Position numbers and translations under genes: made by a program
Shown: positions 6,679 to 9,603 of the stretch, piece by piece
Position numbering within the stretch: position 1 is the first letter of the stretch
Layout: every line of letters begins with the position of its first letter
Source of the DNA: Chitinophagaceae bacterium
GTDB lineage: Bacteria; Bacteroidota; Bacteroidia; Chitinophagales; Chitinophagaceae
Direction of reading: 5' to 3'
Length of the DNA: 9,603 nt
Assembly (NCBI GenBank): GCA_016786965.1
Contig: JAEUVL010000290.1
Span: 1 to 9,603 of the forward strand
The notes under the pieces: model-generated
What the model was told of the DNA's origin: nothing
Databases searched by the model: none
The model's input: the letters and a program-made list of their open reading frames with translations, nothing else

Positions 6679-7216
6679 AGTATGGCGTCTTCAATTTTGC
6701 ATAAATATCCAGGCTGATGAACCGGCCATTCTTGATCTCACAGTCCCGCATAGTTCCCTCGTGCCGGAAATCAAGTTTTGCCATTGCATTTTTACAATTT
6801 ATATTCTCAGTTTCCACAATACCTTCTATCCGGTGCAACCCTAAATGCTCAAATCCATAATTGCATATTAGCGGCATGGCCTCTGCTAATATTCCTTTGC
6901 CCCAAAATTCCGGGAGCAACCAAAACCCGATCTCTGCTTTTTGGTGCTCTTTACTTAAACTATTTAGTCCGCCGGCACCGTAAAAGATCCCGTTGTCCGG
7001 AGAGCAAACGGCCCACCAGATACCGGTTCCGTTTATTTCAAGATCAGCAAAGAATTCCATTTGTGCCTTCGTTGCCTCCAATGTCTGGTAGCTCACCCCA
7101 TAATACTTGATCACATCAGGTTGCGAAAGTCCCCTGTAAACATTTTCAAGGTCGCTGTCAGCAAATTGCCGGAGCAAAAGCCGTTCTGTTTTAATAATGG
7201 GAAAGTTTGTCTTCAT
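6674..7216 (-). CDS. GNAT acetyltransferase, RimJ/RimL-like
   Basis: Cytosolic GCN5-related N-acetyltransferase, 180 residues, normal for the RimJ/RimL-like branch (Acetyltransf_3). It opens with IIKTERLLLRQFADSDLENVY, the usual family start. It has the strand AEIGFWLLPEFWGKGILAEA (95-114), which includes the acetyl-CoA pyrophosphate-binding loop in its WGKGI form. It ends with HRIEGIVETENINCKNAMAK and LDFRHEGTMR (128-157), where the Asn-rich segment and KLxFxxEG are typical. Relatives acetylate ribosomal-protein N-termini, amino acids or small molecules; nothing here distinguishes these. The start is ATG 7216. The thiolase follows 78 bases downstream on the same strand, but that gene appears to have its own promoter. 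The family is certain; the substrate is unknown. Confidence 0.92.
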   Translation of the reverse strand: MKTNFPIIKTERLLLRQFADSDLENVYRGLSQPDVIKYYGVSYQTLEATKAQMEFFADLEINGTGIWWAVCSPDNGIFYGAGGLNSLSKEHQKAEIGFWLLPEFWGKGILAEAMPLICNYGFEHLGLHRIEGIVETENINCKNAMAKLDFRHEGTMRDCEIKNGRFISLDIYAKLKTPYL

Positions 7217-7255
7217 GGTAAATCTATTTGGCCAGGCATTCGCTGGCGTTCCGGC

Positions 7256-7272
7256 ATCACTATAAAAGTGAT
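7256..7272 (-). terminator. Short hairpin after the AHSA1 gene, weak terminator candidate
   Basis: ATCACT (7256-7261) and AGTGAT (7267-7272) form a perfect 6-bp stem with a 5-base loop, 7 bases beyond the stop codon of the - strand AHSA1 gene. The stem is AT-rich and not followed by a T-run, so it is a poor classical terminator. It also lies in the leader of the GNAT gene and could act there instead. Confidence 0.25.
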
Positions 7273-7279
7273 TGAAAAT

Positions 7280-7726
7280 TTATAAAATTACATTAGGAAG
7301 TTCCCTTTCAAGCCTGTCAAAATTTTCTTCGTTTTTAGGCTCTGCAAAGCGCTTTATTTTTTCACATTCTTCTGCTGTATTAAATATCATTCTGAATATA
7401 ATCCTCGTCTCCAAAATACTAATTTCTTCAAATCGTACTTCCATTTCAAACAATGGTGGAGAAATCCTTCTCCAGTGAATTAATTTCAAGGGCTCAACGA
7501 TTTTAAATATCGAAGAGTTTTCATAATTCCCCTTTTCTGGTCCATGCATTGTTAGCGTCCATTTTCCTTCCGGCCGGAGATCGAACTCATGAAAAGTATT
7601 TGTAAACCCTTCGGGCCCCCACCATTTACTTAAATGTATTGGATTAGCAAAAGCCTGGTAGACAGTTTTCAAAGAAGCATTCAATACCCTTGAACTAAAA
7701 ATTTCACGATCAGAGTTAACTGTCAT
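7280..7726 (-). CDS. SRPBCC-domain protein, AHSA1 family
   Basis: Small cytosolic START/Bet v1-like (SRPBCC) protein, 148 residues, of the bacterial 'activator of Hsp90 ATPase homologue 1-like' family. Diagnostic stretches are ASLKTVYQAFANPIHLSKWW followed by GPEGF (17-41), EFDLRPEGKWTLTMHGP (47-63), FKIVEPLKLIHWRR (74-87) and the C-terminal NFDRLEREL (135-143). The fold has a deep hydrophobic pocket that binds lipids or other hydrophobic small molecules. Bacterial members are mostly uncharacterised, and the Hsp90 link is not expected to hold. The start is ATG 7726. Upstream are 236 bases without a convincing gene; downstream is the GNAT gene after 63 bases. It is visibly more AT-rich than the thiolase gene. 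The family is sure; the role is unknown. Confidence 0.9.
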   Translation of the reverse strand: MTVNSDREIFSSRVLNASLKTVYQAFANPIHLSKWWGPEGFTNTFHEFDLRPEGKWTLTMHGPEKGNYENSSIFKIVEPLKLIHWRRISPPLFEMEVRFEEISILETRIIFRMIFNTAEECEKIKRFAEPKNEENFDRLERELPNVIL

Positions 7727-7962
7727 ATGGAATAATATATGTGTCGCTGTATCATTTTATGTTTGACTGGTAAAGGTCTCTATATTACCCTGACGGCTAC
7801 CGCTCGCATGTTCGATGCTTGGTATTGCCTGAGTTCAGATTATTGCGGAGTAAAGATAATGAACATGAAAAAATATTCTATCTCTGAGCTTAAGTTATCC
7901 TTTTGCTATGTTGCAGAATAGCGACATCCTGATGAAGAGATGCCCATTAAACCTTATTTGTT

Positions 7963-8361
7963 CTACTGATAAATGCTTTTTATGGTAGATATAGACAGTA
8001 CCTTTCTTTTGCTTAGTAACAAACTATCTGAAATACAATCTCTGTTTCCCGCAGAACTTTCGACAATGGTATACCAAATTGTATCTCCATTTGCCTTGTT
8101 TATATTAATTAAGTCAATATTCATGAAGTAGCTAGAAGTGGTTGAATCCCTGGCTCCATAAATATCAATCCGCTCAGCGATGTCTTTCCGGCACAAATAA
8201 AGCCAGGTATAACCCCTGTTTCCATGTGTTATAGCCTCGAAATAGTAATCGGCATTTATTGGGAAAGATTTTACGATCCTTTTAGGATTGTTCAGACAGG
8301 AATCAAACAAGAAAAGTAATAGTAATAAAATGATATGAGATCTAAGTATAACGTGTTGCAT
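7963..8361 (-). CDS. Hypothetical small lipoprotein
   Basis: Not recognised as a named family. The 132-residue protein starts with a basic-hydrophobic signal (residues 1-20, with ILLLLLFLF) and a cysteine at position 22 in LFDSCLNN. This is a loose lipobox, because Phe and Asp at -3 and -2 are not canonical, though Ser at -1 and the position suit a lipoprotein. The mature part looks like a small beta-rich domain, with YYFEAITHGNRGYTWLYLC and SSYFMNIDLININKANGDTI among its visible stretches, and contains two further cysteines. An envelope location is likely. It stands alone, 236 bases from the AHSA1 gene and 88 bases from the unknown gene upstream, all on the - strand. I see no promoter motif. 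The DNA is AT-rich, like its neighbours. Function unknown. Confidence 0.65.
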   Translation of the reverse strand: MQHVILRSHIILLLLLFLFDSCLNNPKRIVKSFPINADYYFEAITHGNRGYTWLYLCRKDIAERIDIYGARDSTTSSYFMNIDLININKANGDTIWYTIVESSAGNRDCISDSLLLSKRKVLSISTIKSIYQ

Positions 8362-8449
8362 ATCAAAAGATGCTTAAGTAATATCAGCTAAAGAACAGGC
8401 ATTGTCCCGGTGATGGAAATTTAATACTTCTGCGCCGGAAATTATTCTC

Positions 8450-8848
8450 TTAGTCAAAAGACTGAATTTTCAGTTTGTCCAGGATCACTAATTGAGCATC
8501 CTGTCCGGTCGCCCGTATTTTTTCAACTACCTGATTGGCAATTTGCTTAGCCTTATGAAAAGGTATTGATTCATTAAAGGTCATTTGTATTCCCGGTATT
8601 TCCCACGAATAACTATACTCATCCTGCCCAACTTGATAATATGTCCAATCATCCTTCACAATTTTTATCCACTCAAAAGAATCAGGCGTCATTATTTTGT
8701 CATACATATCGGGAGATATCTCAATATCACCTTTAATTAAAAAATCAAAATCTTTACCAGTCCATTGAGCCTGATCAATAGCAATACCCGTATCAGGTAT
8801 ATCCTGATTTACTTTCCTCTTCCGTCTGAAAAAATCAAATATTGACAT
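8450..8848 (-). CDS. Hypothetical cytosolic protein
   Basis: Not recognised. The 132-residue protein has no signal or membrane segment. It begins MSIFDFFRRKRK, a short amphipathic basic start common in small Bacteroidota proteins, followed by a mostly acidic body. That body contains DFLIKGDIEISPDMYDKIM (34-52), many aromatic residues around 59-83 (FEWIKIVKDDWTYYQ, YSYSWEIPG) and a probable helix (FHKAKQIANQVVEKIR) before the hydrophobic end QLVILDKLKI. The ATG at 8848 is preceded by an A-rich run on the coding strand, acceptable as a Bacteroidota-type ribosome site. It lies 77 bases downstream of the ATP-grasp gene on the same strand. A small acidic protein in an AT-rich accessory stretch could be an immunity-type protein, but no toxin gene is visible, so this is speculation. 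Confidence 0.6.
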   Translation of the reverse strand: MSIFDFFRRKRKVNQDIPDTGIAIDQAQWTGKDFDFLIKGDIEISPDMYDKIMTPDSFEWIKIVKDDWTYYQVGQDEYSYSWEIPGIQMTFNESIPFHKAKQIANQVVEKIRATGQDAQLVILDKLKIQSFD

Positions 8849-8889
8849 TTATTTTTTTGATTAATTCAAGATATCCAGTTCTTTCGTCC

Positions 8890-8917
8890 GGGCTGGTTGT
8901 TTTATTACATACAGCCC
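8890..8917 (-). terminator. Hairpin downstream of the ATP-grasp gene, possible terminator
   Basis: GGGCTG (8890-8895) and CAGCCC (8912-8917) form a 6-bp GC-rich stem. An inner TGT/ACA pairing beyond a 2x2 internal loop leaves a 6-base top loop. It starts 8 bases past the stop codon of the - strand ATP-grasp gene. No T-run follows in the - direction, so if it terminates transcription it does so inefficiently. Confidence 0.3.
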
Positions 8918-8925
8918 CTCTTCTA

Positions 8926-9603
8926 TTATGTAAAATAAACATCCAAAGCCCTTACTAAGCTTTTAACATTCAGGTTGGGATAAAATCCTGCACTGTTTAT
9001 ACAATTTATTTCAACAATTTTCCAGCCATCAGGTGTTAAACATATGTCCATTACAAAAGCTTCTGCCACATTAAAAGTGTCAATCATTTTGTTAGCAAAT
9101 TCTATCCCATCACTGGCTACCTCACTTTCAAATGTTATGTCTTTATGAAACCTGTAGTAAACACCAGTCACTACCTGCTTACCAACAATCCAAAGTCTAG
9201 CCTCCTTTATTATAACCTGTGGTTTTGATGCCTGAACTGTTGAGTCTTTAGTCAGTAGTGGTGTTTTGGGATGTAATAAAGATTCCTCAACAAAGTCCTG
9301 CCATTTCGTCTTGGTAAAGACTTTTCCCGTAAATATTTTAGCATCCTTATATGGCTTGATAAATTTATACTCATTATCTGCCCAGTCAATACTGTCTCCA
9401 AACTTAAAAACTTCCGTTTCATAGTTTAAAAGATTGTCTTTGTAATACCCGGAATAAACCTCAAACAAGTGATTTCCCCCGTAAAAAGAACCAGGATACC
9501 AATTTTCGTTTGCTTTAGCAAGTCTTGCAAGTTTTACCGAGCCAAAAACAAAAACATCATTTCGGTCAGCCTCAACTACGATCTTCTCAGTTTGTCCAGT
9601 TAA
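8926..9603 (-). CDS. R2K-clade (CDC123-like) ATP-grasp protein, 5' end outside window
   Basis: The frame is open from the stop at 8926 to the right edge, so at least 225 residues are present and the start lies beyond 9603. A TTG at 9466-9468 could be mistaken for a start, but the residues before it (DVFVFGSVKLARLAKANENW) look like real protein. The pattern resembles the bacterial R2K-clade ATP-grasp family formerly called DUF4343. Counting from the edge it shows KFIKPYKDAKIFTGKVF (80-96), EARLWIVGKQVVTGVYYR (134-151) with a nucleotide-binding Arg/Lys pattern, D186 in FVMDI, and E198/N200 in IVEINCINSAGFY, the usual metal-binding acidic/Asn set of ATP-grasp folds. Such enzymes join an acid to an amine or similar nucleophile using ATP. 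CDC123 relatives act on proteins, so a protein-modifying role is conceivable; the substrate is unknown. The family call is from memory of motifs and should be taken as probable. Confidence 0.78.
   Translation of the reverse strand, partial: LTGQTEKIVVEADRNDVFVFGSVKLARLAKANENWYPGSFYGGNHLFEVYSGYYKDNLLNYETEVFKFGDSIDWADNEYKFIKPYKDAKIFTGKVFTKTKWQDFVEESLLHPKTPLLTKDSTVQASKPQVIIKEARLWIVGKQVVTGVYYRFHKDITFESEVASDGIEFANKMIDTFNVAEAFVMDICLTPDGWKIVEINCINSAGFYPNLNVKSLVRALDVYFT

Noticed and set aside
7232..7250. GCCAG...CTGGC inverted repeat in the GNAT leader
   Set aside because: Arms of only 5 bases with no other support; expected by chance.
7727..7962. Gap of 236 bases with + strand frames (7739-7921, and a 20-codon MNMKKYSISELK... 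peptide at 7859-7921)
   Set aside because: The longer frame has no ribosome site or family pattern. The short peptide begins like a leader peptide but has no modification enzyme nearby and ends after 20 codons. A GTTCGATGC string at about 7809 recalls a tRNA T-loop, but the flanks do not pair. I see nothing supportable in this gap.
9466..9468. TTG as the start of the ATP-grasp gene
   Set aside because: The frame continues upstream to the edge with residues resembling the family's N-terminal region, so the gene is cut by the window edge rather than starting here.

Overview
The window looks like a chromosomal segment from a Bacteroidota species, most likely of the Chitinophagaceae/Sphingobacteriia type. 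The grounds are a propeller-type periplasmic sensor kinase with a LytTR response regulator, a YpdA-family flavoprotein, an AraC regulator with a DUF6597-like N-terminus, A-rich leaders without a clear Shine-Dalgarno, and candidate -7 boxes resembling the Bacteroidota TAnnTTTG consensus. The taxonomic call is inference from gene families; no rRNA or tRNA gene was seen.

Layout. Positions 1-3859 are on the + strand: a sensor histidine kinase (its 5' end lies outside the window), its LytTR response regulator 20 bases downstream, and, after a 98-base gap, a YpdA-type NAD(P)H/FAD oxidoreductase that starts at TTG. All remaining genes are on the - strand, converging on ypdA with only 5 bases between the two stop codons. 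Read in their own direction of transcription (from 9603 down to 3865) they are: an R2K/CDC123-like ATP-grasp protein (5' end outside the window), an unknown 132-residue protein, an unknown small lipoprotein, an AHSA1/SRPBCC protein, a RimJ/RimL-like GNAT acetyltransferase, an acetyl-CoA acetyltransferase (thiolase), an exported cupin, and the AraC regulator.

How the genes work together. The kinase/regulator pair is a clear functional unit. The cupin and AraC genes are tandem and 50 bases apart, so they may share a transcript. The thiolase has its own candidate promoter overlapped by short repeats. Genes from about 7.28 kb to the right edge are small, visibly more AT-rich and functionally unconnected, which is typical of an accessory stretch; the part to the left looks like core or metabolic genes.

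Most unusual signal. In the 107-base gap between the thiolase and cupin genes, two inverted repeats interlock (order a-b-a'-b') immediately upstream of the cupin start codon. One of the two possible stems would pair with the start codon itself, so the leader could act as a two-state translational switch or form a pseudoknot. A double-dyad protein-binding site is the alternative. No CRISPR array, insertion sequence, prophage or complete defence system was seen.
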